In this document: positions 1 through 10,429 of the stretch, one piece after another | Numbering within the stretch: the first letter of the stretch is position 1 | Layout of the letters: every line of letters begins with the position of its first letter | Source of the DNA: Oncomelania hupensis | Taxonomy: Eukaryota > Mollusca > Gastropoda > Littorinimorpha > Pomatiopsidae | Reading direction: 5' to 3' | NCBI GenBank assembly: GCA_036898135.1 | Contig: CM072513.1 | Coordinates: forward strand, 18,844,286 to 18,908,285 | DNA: 64,000 nt | Made by a program: the position numbers and the translations under genes | The notes under the pieces: model-generated | What the model was told of the DNA's origin: nothing | What the model saw: the letters and a program-made list of their open reading frames with translations, nothing else | The model's database searches: none

Positions 1-894
1 ATCTGGGAAATGGCGTCATTTCCAATGATGTCACTAAAAGTCGGCGACTTTTAACCCAAATCAGTCCCCCCAAAAAGTGTCGAATTTTGCCGGAATTTGA
101 AATTTCACTTTTTGACTTCGAAGTTTAGGCCTACTGAACAAACCGCAGATTGTTATCCAGTCTTAATGTGCACTAACTATTTCTGCCCTGAAAGAAAATA
201 CAATGGATCAATGCCTTTGAATAGGAATATGTCTTTTTCTTGAGTTTAACACATCATAATAATTAAAATTGCACAGAAATGATCACAAATCGAAGTGAAG
301 AGTATAGTTCGTTGAATTCACACTTGAAACATGACTTATCAACAGATGAGAACTCTGCTGACGTTCACGAATCAACGAGCGGTAATTGAAAGTCTTTCAG
401 TGGGTTCGAAATACGAGGAATAACGACGAACGACGCATTCAGCGCTGTGAAAGAGTGAAGTAGAACTCTCACCTATTCGCGGACAGCTTACACATGTCAA
501 CGATGAAATGAGTGTTCCTCGTTGATCCTACCAAAAACGATACAATATTATTCCTTCATTATACACTAAAGAGCCTAGATAGAACTGGACTGCCAAAAAC
601 AATTAGTACTACGTTGCTTAAAAGTGCGTCTAATGGAGTTGAGAATTGCGCAAAACAATTATAAAATTGCTACTTCACGTTAAGAGATGACTGTTTGCTT
701 ATATAGCCTATATGTTGTTGTTGTTGTTGTTTGTAGATTATAGTCACACGACACTTTCGCATATAGGTGACTACTGGACCGATTTATACTGACACCAGCG
801 GGCCAGTTGTTGGTAAAGTTTCGCTCAGTGCTCGAACTAGAAAACAACAAAAAAATAATTATTTTCCGATTTTCCCTTACATGCACATACATGC
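1..894. other. Non-coding stretch, nothing recognised
   Basis: I see no long open frame, tRNA-like box, terminal repeat or protein similarity in this stretch. It is AT-rich and holds one short (TTG)n run near 713-731. It leads into the microsatellite tail of the SINE that follows. Confidence 0.5.
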
Positions 895-899
895 AAATG

Positions 900-958
<59 letters not shown>

Positions 959-1342
959 AGGATGCTATATACGCGCCTTTCCCCAAACCAATCAGGCTCA
1001 AAGCGCGGCAATCTATACCAACATACACACTCACCGTTCTCACCCACCCTCACACACACCAAATACACACCAATCACTCAAACAGGTGATGTAAAGGCAG
1101 GGAGATCTCTATTGGAAGACGGAAAGGAACTCAATTTTTAATTTTTGAAAATTGTATATTGACTGCGTCCTGTACCATTATTGAATGGAGGGAGGAAACT
1201 GGAGTGCCCGGAGAAAACCCTCGGTGACCTCAATAGTCTCGTACCTAAGTCACATACGTTCGCCCCTTGCGGGAATCGAACCCGCGACCTTTGGCATAGG
1301 AGACCGGCGACTTATCCACTGCGCCACGAGCCCACCCCATGT
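895..1342 (-). mobile_element. tRNA-derived SINE, family B copy 1
   Basis: Read on the minus strand, the right end has a tRNA-like head with an A-box-like GTGGCGCAGTGGATAA near 1320 and a B box GGTTCGATTCC near 1275. A body containing GGTTTTCTCCGGGCACTCC follows, then a (TTA)n tail that appears on the plus strand as the (ATA)n run at 902-957. A second copy at 42320-43025 has the same order: head, shared core, a GATGCTAT segment, then the microsatellite tail. SINEs do not code for protein and depend on a LINE for movement. The exact family name is unknown to me. Confidence 0.75.
902..957. repeat. (ATA)n microsatellite, SINE tail
   Basis: About 18 perfect ATA units form the 3' tail of the minus-strand SINE. 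Translating it gives poly-Asn or poly-Ile frames that are not genes. Confidence 0.95.
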
Positions 1343-1483
1343 ATGTATCATAGTATCTTGTATGTTCTATATACAGGCACTATCAAGGTCACATCTTACT
1401 TTTCTTTACAATGCGAATCACGAATTTCCTTCCCTGACCTAAGAATACCAATTAGAACGCACGGTTTTATATCTTATGGGAGG

Positions 1484-1613
1484 CGAGATATAGCAAACGC
1501 TCGAGATATAGCAAACGCTCGAACAAATGCGCGAACCTCGCGCACTTGCTCCTGCAAGTGTTCGAGCAAATGCGCGATCATTTGCTCGAGCGGTTGCTAC
1601 GCCCGTTGCTATA
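1484..1613. repeat. Imperfect inverted repeat (foldback)
   Basis: The left arm carries two tandem copies of a TATAGCAAACGCTCGA unit followed by ACAAATGCGCG. The right arm carries CGAGCAAATGCGCG and CATTTGCTCGAG and closes with CGTTGCTATA. The outer TATAGCAA/TTGCTATA and the inner CTCGA-CAAATG/CATTTG-TCGAG blocks can pair, so the strand could fold into a long imperfect hairpin. No coding function is apparent. Confidence 0.55.
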
Positions 1614-1865
1614 AGGGTTTTGCTGAAAACTGTCAACGGAAAGGAACTGAAAATGAACACATGTTTTTTTTGTTGATCTCCGACCTAGATATTTTGTATT
1701 TATCCGCATTAGTTTGATGTTAAATATTTACGTAATATGTGTGGCCCTTAAACTTAATTTCTAAGTAGAATACAATTTAAATAACTGTCTCAATATGTTT
1801 TAAGATAGCTTTTATTATAAAATATTAATAAAGTATTAGTAATTAATATGTAAATATATATAGAA

Positions 1866-2166
1866 ACGCATACACACACATACACGCACCATACTCGCGC
1901 GCACACACACACACACACACACAAACACATTAGCAAACTTCGCCGTTACAGTTTTTGGGGACACACACACACACAAATACACACACAGACACACACCAAA
2001 ACACACGCTCACGCGCGCGCTCGCACAAACACACACACTCACAAGCCTCGCAGTTGCAGTTGTTGTGGACACACACACACTCACACACACAATCACACGC
2101 ACAAACACACACACACACCCACACCCACACACACACACACACACACACATACACACACACATACAT
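1866..2166. repeat. (CA)n-rich tract with interspersed 28-bp segments
   Basis: Several (CA)n blocks are separated by short related segments near 1928-1960 and 2041-2070. These resemble the segment that opens the dispersed repeat at 2167. The repeat head seems to have multiplied together with its flanking CA run. The Cys/Val- and Thr/His-rich open frames across it are compositional artefacts. Confidence 0.8.
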
Positions 2167-2485
2167 TCACAAATCTCGGAGGTACCGTTTTGGACTGCGA
2201 GTATATTGACTCTATTTGGGCCTATGACCGTTTTATTACGTCATCATGCCTGCTGAACTTTTTAACTCAGCCCGCTAAAAATAACAAACACACACTTTCC
2301 AGCACGCACGCTAAAATACACAGTGACCTTAAAATGGGGCGATTAAAGGGTTCCGACCAGGAGTTACAAACCCACTGCTTCATGCATACACTTTTTACTC
2401 CAGCGCAAGAGCGGCTCAAGGCGCATTGAGGATCTAACTGACGTCAAGGCGCCAACTTGTTGCTTGATTCGCATCGCCTAACGCC
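2167..2485 (+). repeat. Dispersed repeat E, copy 1
   Basis: It begins with a CTCGGAGGTACCGTTTTGGA segment after (CA)n and runs to the shared GTCAAGGCGCCAACTTGTTG block. It also holds GACCTTAAAATGGGGCGATT and an AGGAGTTACAAA block. The same blocks recur in the same order at 3415-3865 and, more diverged, at 5525-5797. There is no long frame and I do not recognise the family. Confidence 0.7.
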
Positions 2486-2578
2486 GCTGACCACTAAGTG
2501 ATCGCGAACGGCTGAGAGGGAATAGGACTTCACGCTATTTGTGTTGGGTGGAGCCAGTCGCTCATAATGTTTTCATAA

Positions 2579-2782
2579 GGTTATAGAGATTACTCTTATA
2601 TAGAGATTACTCTTATATAGCGCACTTACAAGCTCAGGGAGTTTCTCAAAGCGCTGGCCACTACTATCCAGCAATCACAAAATAGTTTGCTGAAGTCAGG
2701 ATTCCAACCCACGTCGCCCGAGACGCACTTGCACAAGTCGTGCGCTATGACGACTGAGCTATCCCTGCCGCCAACACGTTCG
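2579..2782 (-). mobile_element. tRNA-derived SINE, family A copy 1
   Basis: On the minus strand the element opens with GGCGGCAGGGATAGCTCAGT (A box), followed by a B-box region that is altered here (GGTTGGAATCC). It ends with GTGCGCTATATAAGAGTAAT, whose tail unit is duplicated. It is flanked by a 15-bp direct repeat with one mismatch, ATAATGTTTTCATAA at 2564-2578 and ATAATGTTTCCATAA at 2783-2797, as expected of target-primed insertion. A sister copy lies at 63623-63816. The CGCTATATAA tail resembles the 3' ends of the CR1/L2-like LINEs in this window, a possible source of the retroposition machinery. Confidence 0.85.
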
Positions 2783-2978
2783 ATAATGTTTCCATAATGT
2801 TTGGTGAAGCAACGTCGGAACCGGTTAGTACTTGGATGGGCGACTTTGCTAGGATGGCAACCAGTGAACAACAAAACAAAAACAAAAAAACAAAACAAAA
2901 AAAAATTCAGCACACAAAAGGCTCCAATCCACCCATCAAACATCACTTCTAAGTATAAAAAAGCATGTTTAAACACAC

Positions 2979-3015
<37 letters not shown>

Positions 3016-3414
3016 CACACACACATACAATGGAGGACTACAATATTTAGAATAAAAACTGAAGCAATGATAAAATAAAAAGCTGAAAGTATAAAGTAGC
3101 ACATAGTGACACGGAAAAATACATAATATGACAGTAACAAAAACAATATTTAAAAGCCCCCACATAGCCTACGAATTTATTAAAACCAGAGTAACATTTA
3201 ACTAAAATTATTTCAAACAATAAAGAGCCGACTCCAATAAACAATAAGAAGTCACGTACAGGCAATAAACCATTTAAAGCAACAACAATACACACAAGAC
3301 ACTGATGGAAAACACAGCCACACACACACACACGCTCGCACACACACACACAGACATAACCATCAACCCCCCCCCCCCCCCCCATCCCCTCTTCCTCTCC
3401 CCCCCCCACACCCA
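2783..3414. repeat. Simple-repeat-rich spacer
   Basis: It contains A-rich (AAAAC)n at 2872-2905, (CA)n at about 2980-3025 and 3320-3352, and C-runs at 3367-3383 and 3400-3408. No gene, tRNA box or terminal repeat is visible in the unique sequence at 3050-3300. Confidence 0.7.
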
Positions 3415-3865
3415 CACATTCACAATCCTCGGAGGTACCGTTTTTGGACTCCGAAGATATCGACTTTATTTGGGCACAAGTGCACTTATATGGCCGTTTT
3501 ATTATGTCATCACGCCTGCTGAACTTTTCAACTCAACCCGCTAAAAATAATACAAACAACCTTCAGCCCGCACGCTAATAAACAAAGTACAGAGGCATTG
3601 ACCTTAAAATGGGGCGATTAACCCATTTTGGTCCATCCCCTAGTTTTTGTGGGATTATTTGGTTAAGTTATGCTTTGAACACAGAATAGCCTATATATAT
3701 ATAGCCTATATATACACATTAAAAGATTCCATTTACAACGCTTCGCCAGGAGTTACAAAGCAACTGCTCCGTTGTATTCCAGGGCAAGAGCAGCTGAAAG
3801 CGCAAGCCCATTGAGGATCTAACTGATGTCAAGGCGCCAACTTGTTGCTTTGATGCGCATAAAAA
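3415..3865 (+). repeat. Dispersed repeat E, copy 2
   Basis: It shares the opening TCCTCGGAGGTACCGTTTTT, the GACCTTAAAATGGGGCGATT block and the terminal GTCAAGGCGCCAACTTGTTG block with copy 1 in the same orientation. Extra sequence near 3620-3740 separates the last two blocks. As in copy 1, (CA)n lies directly upstream. Confidence 0.7.
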
Positions 3866-4015
3866 TCCCCGACACGTAGCATATTATACGAGACTATAAT
3901 TACCAAAGTCATAAGTAAACCAACGACCGAAAATCGAAGCTTTACGTCCGAATTTTTAAAAGTTAAGGACAATATTAATTTAAAATATCTTTAAAAGGTG
4001 TACAGACTAAAACGC
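3866..4015. other. Short AT-rich spacer
   Basis: No gene or repeat is recognised between repeat E copy 2 and the RTE relic. Confidence 0.4.
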
Positions 4016-4912
4016 TGCTGACGTGGTCGTTTCTTCACCACTGTGACCATGTCATCGTGTTGTCCAATGGCTTGCGTGATGGTCTGTCGGACTTCGTTGT
4101 TGGTGATGTGCTGGGTATAGGAAATACCCAGAAGTCTTCTGTAGCACCTCATCTCCTTACTTTGTATTCTTCGTTGTAGATCTGCTGTGGGGTCCATGTT
4201 TTGCAAGCGTATAGGAAGATGGGGATGACAAGGGAGCGCAGCAGCCATACCTTGGAATGTAGACTGTCAGGGCCGCAGTTGTTTGTGCGATCCTGGAGAG
4301 GACTTCCTGTCGGGACCCATTGTCTGATACAATGACTCCTAATTAATTGAAGCTATGAACTGTGTTGAGGGATTGGCCTTGGACTTTGATGTCTGTGTTT
4401 ATTCCAATAGTGTTGTTGGTCATCATTTTGGTCTTCTCTGCACTTATTTACTTATTTCCATTCCATAGGCTCTGGAGATAGCGTCAAGCCTCTGTACCAG
4501 CTGTTCAAGTTCTAGTTCCTCTCCAGCCAATCCACCAATGTCATCCACAAAACGGAGTTGGATATAGCTCTTTCCCCTATGCTGACTGTGCTTTCGTGAT
4601 CTGCGAGGGCATCTGACAGGATGTGCTCTAGGAAGATGTTGAAGAGTATTGGAGAGAGTACGCATCCTTGACGCACACCGACTGTTATTCTTAACCAGTT
4701 CCCGATGGCGCTGTTGTGGAGGACTGCACCGGTAGCCTTGTCATACTGGCTTTTGATGACTTCAATAATTGTAGGGCTGATGTTGTACACCCTCATGGTT
4801 GTCCACAGAGCTGCATGATAGACTCGGTCAAACGCTTTCTTAAAGTCTACAAACACATGATATAGACTTTGTTGGTGCTGTAGGTATTTCTCGCAGATTA
4901 TTCTAAGGTTGA
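4016..4912 (-). pseudogene. RTE-type LINE relic (RT and C-terminal region)
   Basis: The minus-strand translation matches the intact RTE protein at 10525-13584 over the second half of its reverse transcriptase. Visible pieces are VDFKKAFDRVYHAALW, VGVRQGCVLSPILFNIFL and the C-terminal VRQTITQAIGQHDD. Order is preserved but the frame is broken, and a segment corresponding to the RSLVISIFLYACEAW region is rearranged or lost near 4250. The endonuclease half and the true 3' tail are absent. The catalytic FADD box is changed (VDDIGG context). It is a dead fragment from an older wave than the intact copy. Confidence 0.85.
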
Positions 4913-5029
4913 CATCGCGGGCAGTCTGCGATTTTCACTATATGCTAGTTAGACCCTGCACTAAGGCTGCTCGCCTTAAATAGTTCAGCCTGCTTTGGCC
5001 TGTGTAACGTAAACTCACGAGACTTTCGC

Positions 5030-5315
5030 AGGCTTTAGCTTGACCACAGGGTTTAGGTAGTCAGTCTTTGTCTGAATCTCAACCAAGTATGACGCACGCT
5101 AAAAGATCTCTCTAGCTGAAGACTAAGCAGGTGACGGGTAAAATTCATTCATCGCAGTATAGCCACAGCCTGATATTGTCAAGAAGGTAAATGATCAATC
5201 CTTTGTTTTATCGCGAATTATTGATATTATTGTTGTATTATGCTTGTGAAGTCTGGCCATGTTTTTGTGCAGAGCCCAGTAACAATAGACCCACCGACAC
5301 AGCGATAACACCACG
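5030..5315 (+). repeat. Dispersed repeat F, copy 1
   Basis: It is related to 40965-41195 over GGCTTTAGCTTGACCACAGG, AAGACTAAGCAGGTGACGG and ATTATGCTTGTGAAGTCTGG. It continues into GTGCAGAGCCCAGTAACAAT, which resembles 42283-42320. No coding potential is seen. Whether the GTGCAGAGCCC block belongs to the same repeat is inference. Confidence 0.6.
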
Positions 5316-5519
5316 TTCTGTGCTGTTCTGTTCTGGATTAAATTTACGTCCCCGCACACCAAAGCATATAGGGGACGACTCGTTCTGTGCGGTCCTCGTC
5401 CGGGTATAAAAACAAGGTCGCGGGTCGCGGTCAAAAGTAAAACTGACGGTCTGCCATATTGCCAGTGGTGGGTGTAGACGTTAAACCTCAATGTTCAAAG
5501 TAAACTGACCGCGAAATGA

Positions 5520-5797
5520 ATATCCTTTTGTATTGGGGCTTCGATATCAGCCATTGGTGCATTAGTACAGTTTTTGACAGTTTTATTTTGTCAACATGTC
5601 TACAGAACGGCTCGACCTCGTCCGCTAATAGAGAGAGAGCACATGGCCAGTGTGTGATTGAGAGATTATCTATACATGTATTACGTTACTACGCTTCGCC
5701 CGGAGTTCCAAACCAAATGGTTCATGCATACACCGTATTATTCGAGCGCAAGAGCTGCGTAAGGCGCATGCTAAAATAGAGGATCTGACCTGTTAGA
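5520..5797 (+). repeat. Dispersed repeat E, copy 3 (diverged)
   Basis: TTCGATATCAGCC, GCTTCGCCCGGAGTTCCAAA, TTCATGCATACACC and GCGCAAGAGCTGCGTAAGGC correspond in order to blocks in the copies at 2167 and 3415. It ends at GAGGATCTGACC, where the others read GAGGATCTAACTGA. Confidence 0.55.
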
Positions 5798-5835
5798 GTG
5801 TACGTGTACCAAGAAACATTCTTCGCTAACAACGA

Positions 5836-5940
5836 TTTTTTTTTTGGGGGGGGGGGGGGAAGCTTATACGTTTTCAGTGCATCGCTCTCTCTCTCTCCCC
5901 CCCCCCCCCCCCCCCCGTCCTCTTCTCTCTCCCCCCCCTC
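5836..5940. repeat. Homopolymer cluster: T/G run, (TC)n, C runs
   Basis: A run of T then G at about 5837-5860 is followed by (CT)n and long C runs at 5898-5938. Any frame through it is compositional. Such runs are prone to length errors in assembly. Confidence 0.85.
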
Positions 5941-6395
5941 ACCCACACTCCTGACACGGTTTTTACAATTCAACCTTTTCAAAATGTCACCCTCTGCTTA
6001 TGCCCAAAGGCGAAGCCTTGGCAAATGATAGACCTGCTGGTGGTTGGTGGTCGTATTTCCAGTCATAAGGCGTGTCTGGAAATACTTTGAAATAGTCGGT
6101 AAGGGAGGTTGGTCGATCCGTAGGATCTCATCTTTGATATGATGATGATAATCATTGTTGTCAGGGTGGCGACGTGGTGATCGTCCTTAACGCTGATGCA
6201 ATAGGACGTTAAGCTTCGTTGTTCCTCCTGTCCTTTGGCACGTTGGAAGCCATTTTTCAAGAACCACGGAACGGATTTTGACCAAACTTCACAGGAACAT
6301 TACCTATGTTTGTAGCCTGCCTGCCGTGCCATTCTACAGAAAAGGTCAAAGTTCCTTAAGTTTCTAAACATGTTTTGCTCAGTATCTAAAGAGCA
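5941..6395. other. Non-coding stretch, nothing recognised
   Basis: The stretch has mixed composition. I see no supported frame, no tRNA-like boxes and no repeat shared with the rest of the window. Confidence 0.4.
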
Positions 6396-6430
6396 ACAAC
6401 GACAACAACAACGACAACAACAACAACGAC

Positions 6431-6462
<32 letters not shown>

Positions 6463-6465
6463 ACG
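6396..6465. repeat. (CAA)n / CAACAACGA microsatellite
   Basis: CAA units are interrupted regularly by CGA, giving a compound trinucleotide array of about 70 bp just upstream of the 41-bp minisatellite. Confidence 0.9.
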
Positions 6466-6492
6466 GATAAAGCAAATTTGGGGGAGTTTTAG

Positions 6493-7927
6493 TATACAGT
6501 TACTTTAAATCAAGGGCCATCATTCAGTAGTGGTATACAGTTACTTCAAATCATGGGCCATCATTCAGTAGTGGTATACAGGTACTTCAAATCATGGGCC
6601 ATCATTCAGTAGTGGTATACAGGTACTTCAAATCATGGGCCATCATTCAGTAGTGGTATACAGTTACTTCAAATCATGGGCCATCATTCAGTAGTGGTAT
6701 ACAGTTACTTCAAATCAAGGGCCATCATTCAGTAGTGGTATACAGTTACTTCAAATCAAGGGCCATCATTCAGTAGTGGTATACAGTTACTTCAAATCAT
6801 GGGCCATCATTCAGTAGTGGTATACAGTTACTTCAAATCAAGGGCCATCATTCAGTAGTGGTATACAGGTACTTCAAATCATGGGCCATCATTCAGTAGT
6901 GGTATACAGGTACTTCAAATCATGGGCCATCATTCAGTAGTGGTATACAGGTACTTCAAATCATGGGCCATCATTCAGTAGTGGAATACAGGTACTTCAA
7001 ATCATGGGCCATCATTCAGTAGTGGTGTACAGGTACTTCAAATCATGGGCCATCATTCAGTAGTGGTATACAGGGACTTCAAATCATGGGCCATCATTCA
7101 GTAGTGGAATACAGTTACTTCAAATCATGGGCCATCATTCAGTAGTGGTATACAGTTACTTCAAATCAAGGGCCATCATTCAGTAGTGGTATACAGGTAC
7201 TTCAAATCAAGGGCCATCATTCAGTAGTGGTATACAGTTACTTCAAATCATGGGGCATCATTCAGTAGTGGTATACAGGTACTTCAAATCATGGGCCATC
7301 ATTCAGTAGTGGTGTACAGGTACTTCAAATCATGGGCCATCATTCAGTAGTGGTATACAGGTACTTCAAATCATGGGCCATCATTCAGTAGTGGTGTACA
7401 GGTACTTCAAATCATGGGCCATCATTCAGTAGTGGTATACAGGTACTTCAAATCATGGGCCATCATTCAGTAGTGGAATACAGGTACTTCAAATCATGGG
7501 CCATCATTCAGTAGTGGTATACAGGTACTTCAAATCATGGGCCATCATTCAGTAGTGGTATACAGTTACTTCAAATCATGGGCCATCATTCAGTAGTGGT
7601 ATACAGTTACTTCAAATCATGGGCCCTCATTCAGTAGTGGTATACAGTTACTTCAAATCAAGGGCCATCATTCAGTAGTGGTATACAGTTACTTCAAATC
7701 ATGGGCCCTCATTCAGTAGTGGTATACAGGTACTTCAAATCATGGGCCATCATTCAGTAGTGGTATACAGGTACTTCAAATCATGGGCCCTCATTCAGTA
7801 GTGGTATACAGGTACTTCAAATCATGGGCCATCATTCAGTAGTGGCATACAGGTACTTCAAATCATGGGCCATCATTCAGTAGTGGTATACAGGTACTTC
7901 AAATCAAGTGCCATCATTCATTAGCAG
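6493..7927 (+). repeat. 41-bp minisatellite, 35 units
   Basis: The unit starts TATACAGTTACTTCAAATCA and continues TGGGCCATCATTCAGTAGTGG. Unit starts fall exactly every 41 bases from 6493 to 7887 (34 x 41 = 1394), so the array has no indels. Units differ by a few substitutions: T or G after TATACAG, A or T after AAATCA, CCATC or CCCTC, and TATACAG, TGTACAG, AATACAG or CATACAG. The last unit degenerates into CATTCATTAGCAG. A 41-bp period shifts frame, so no protein is encoded. There are no unique spacers, so it is not a CRISPR array. Confidence 0.97.
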
Positions 7928-8129
7928 TACCGTTGTCGGTCAGTCGGTCGGTCCGTCGCTTTGAAATTAGATGTTTTGTTCAAAATACACCTTTTACTTT
8001 ATCACAACGATACCTGAACCCAAATTATACTTTACTGCTAAACATGCCTGATCACTCGTATTTGTGATTCTCCATTTTCTAAAGACTTCTGAGCTAGATG
8101 GTTTTATTAAACAGTAAAACCTCCGTTTT

Positions 8130-8881
8130 ACGACCTTTAAATTGCCATTAAAACGAAGTCTTAAATTGGAGGGCCTCAAAAAGGAGGTAGGACATTTTCG
8201 AAAAAGACATTTAGAAAATTATTTCAGTAACATAAATACATGTACAAAAAAGTACACATACCATTAAGTATAGGGAACATCTACCATCTTTCAGAAATAT
8301 AGATTAAAACTCTGTCTCACAACCAATACAGTCAATATCTTCCTGTTCCTCATTATTTTTAAAATAAAAAAATCAATGTTGGTATGATAGTTGTTTAGAA
8401 GTGTATGTAAGTGCTGAGTGCATGTTTGGAGTTATAACTATTTATAAGATAACCCCATTAATATTGTTGTAATTATTTTTATTCAATCATTGAATAGTTT
8501 GTTGTTGTTGTTTTGTTTTTGGTTTTTTGTTTTTTAAAGAAAGCGGTTATTTTTGTTTGTTTGCATGATCAAACAAACCCGTGTATGTTCTCTTAGTATG
8601 TCACTTTGAACACCAGACATGGTGTCGGCATGATCTGACAGGCCCCTGCTCAGGGCAAATCTGGTCAGCTCCTTTGAGTATTTCAAGTTGTTATAATGCA
8701 TCGTTTGCTGTTAAAAGTTGTAAACGAAACTGTTTTCTTCAAGCGCACAAATATAGTATTGCTTTGGAATCTGAATTTTTCAGATGCTAGGTCGTAAAAT
8801 TTAATTATTGGAAGGTCGCAAGTCGCGTTTTAGAGGTAGTCGTTTAAGAGAGGTCGTTTATATAGTACAAACCATCGGTGA
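8130..8881. other. Interior of the pogo-like element
   Basis: AT-rich sequence with (TTG)n near 8500-8545. Short frames near 8581 and 8808 show no DDE transposase motif or other similarity I recognise. Near the right edge, GGTCGTAAAATT, AGGTCGCAAGTCGCG and AGGTCGTTTATATAG look like repeated subterminal motifs. Confidence 0.5.
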
Positions 8882-8885
8882 ATTT

Positions 8886-9124
8886 TGTAAAAGAGTCAGG
8901 CAGAACAGGCACAAAGAAGACACGACGACAATGGGTGTAGTCTCTCAATCTTTATTCCATTGCTCTCTGCTTCAAATCTCACATAAGAATTAATAATAAA
9001 ATTCAAGAAAGCAAATGCATTAATTAGCTGGGTGAGTATGTAATCATGTTTATCCAATACTTAGTTCATGTGTGTGTGTGTGCGCGTCTGTGTGTGTTAC
9101 AGAAGATAACTCACAAATATTACA
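8886..9124 (-). repeat. Gypsy-1 3' LTR
   Basis: This 239-bp repeat begins TGTAAAAGAGTCAGGC and ends AATATTACA on the plus strand. It pairs with 16622-16860 with about seven substitutions, several of them in the internal TG microsatellite. The polypurine tract lies immediately to its right. Confidence 0.93.
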
Positions 9125-9464
9125 TCTCCCTTCTTACAAAATGAAACGAAATTTACACGAAACAAATAAATGAAGGATTTACAATTGGAGATTTGTGGAA
9201 ATATTCCAACATTCATTCCTCTATATTCTAACACACGAATCCCAAATGCAAATTTCATAACTGTAACATTTTCAATCCGAATATAAATACATGTCTAGAG
9301 GTTAAATTTTTAAAAAAAAAATGCCATAATGACAATTGATGACGCAATGAAGAATATAAGTCCTTAATAGCAGACACGTATTGGCCACAGCATTAGAACT
9401 AATTCAAGATTTATTTAAAATCATTCAATAACATTTTTTGATTATCATAGTCAATGTTGGTGGT
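9125..9464. other. Gypsy-1 3' untranslated region
   Basis: AT-rich non-coding sequence between the 3' LTR and the stop of the integrase frame. The polypurine tract (minus strand AAGAAGGGAGA) is at 9125-9135. No further gene is seen. Confidence 0.6.
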
Positions 9465-10429
9465 TCAGTTCTCGATGTCAAATCTTTGATTGTATCTTAG
9501 TCTTTGTGGTTGCCTAATAGGTCTACCATATCTGGTTGTGTATTCGTCCGCTCGTGGTTCCAGGTCTGCTCCATTTTGGGCAGTTGTTGCGTTCTTTGTT
9601 TCTTCTGGTGTCTTCACATCGTATGTATCGGGAAGATTTTCTGTGTCCTGATATGACGTTGGCATAAAGTTTTGCCGTGGTTGTTTTCTGATAAAGCGCC
9701 GGTTACGACGATACCTGTTTCCGTCATCTGTCTGCACCTGGTAAGATCGTGGCGTTTTGCCGGCTGACTTCACACGTGCTGGTTTCCAGCGGTCGCCAGG
9801 AGCGAGTTGTACGAACACTTCCTCCCCTGTTTTCAGAGTTGGAAGGGGACGACTTGAGCGATCATAGTAATTCTTCTGTCTTGTCTGGCACTGTTTGCGT
9901 TTGTTCATGACCTTCTGTGGGTTGATGACTTTTGGCTCCAACTCATTGGTGGATGTGGGGAGGACAGATCGTAGTTGACGACCCATTAGTAGCTGTGCTG
10001 GACTGGCCAGGTCGTCCACTGGCGTGTCCCGGTATTCCAGGATGCTGAGCAGGGGCGATGTTTTAGCTGCCTTTGCTTTGTCAAGAAGGTTCTTCACAGT
10101 CTGCACAGTCTTTTCTGCTAGGCCGTTGGACTGTGGGTATCGTGGGCTTGAGGTGATATGTTTAAAGTCCCACGAGGTCGCAAAACTGGCAAACTCGTCG
10201 GAGGAGAACTGCGGGCCGTTATCGCTTATCAACGTCTCCGGAATACCATGGCGGGCAAAATGAGCAGTCAGTTTCCGAATTACAGCTGTTGACGTTGTTG
10301 TCTGTAGCTCATCTAGCTCAAAATAGCGGCTGTAGAAGTCCACTGTCACGAGGTAATTTTTATTGTTCCACGTGAAGATGTCTGTGGCCAGTTTCTGCCA
10401 AGGTCGTGATGGTATATCGTGCGGTATCA
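9465..10429 (-). pseudogene. pol: Gypsy-1 integrase, catalytic core and C-terminus
   Basis: Integrase joins the LTR DNA into the genome. The minus-strand frame shows the three DDE-core signatures in order: TDIFTW with the first Asp, SDNGPQF with the second, and NGLAEKTVQ with the Glu. A basic C-terminal region with DRWKPARV follows. The N-terminal HHCC zinc finger lies on the other side of the LINE insertion near 13610-13720, so the protein is split and this copy cannot make integrase. Upstream of 10430 the open frame reads into LINE sequence, so its apparent start there is not real. Confidence 0.9.

Noticed and set aside
1257..1333. Possible functional tRNA gene on the minus strand
   Set aside because: A and B boxes are present but acceptor-stem pairing is poor, and a second copy with the same non-tRNA body exists, so it is a SINE head.
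1836..2256. Cys/Val-rich and Thr/His-rich open frames on both strands
   Set aside because: They are translations of (CA)n tracts with no conserved domain.
6493..7927. CRISPR-like regular repeat array
   Set aside because: There are no unique spacers; the whole 41-bp unit is repeated head to tail, and the genome is eukaryotic. It is a minisatellite.
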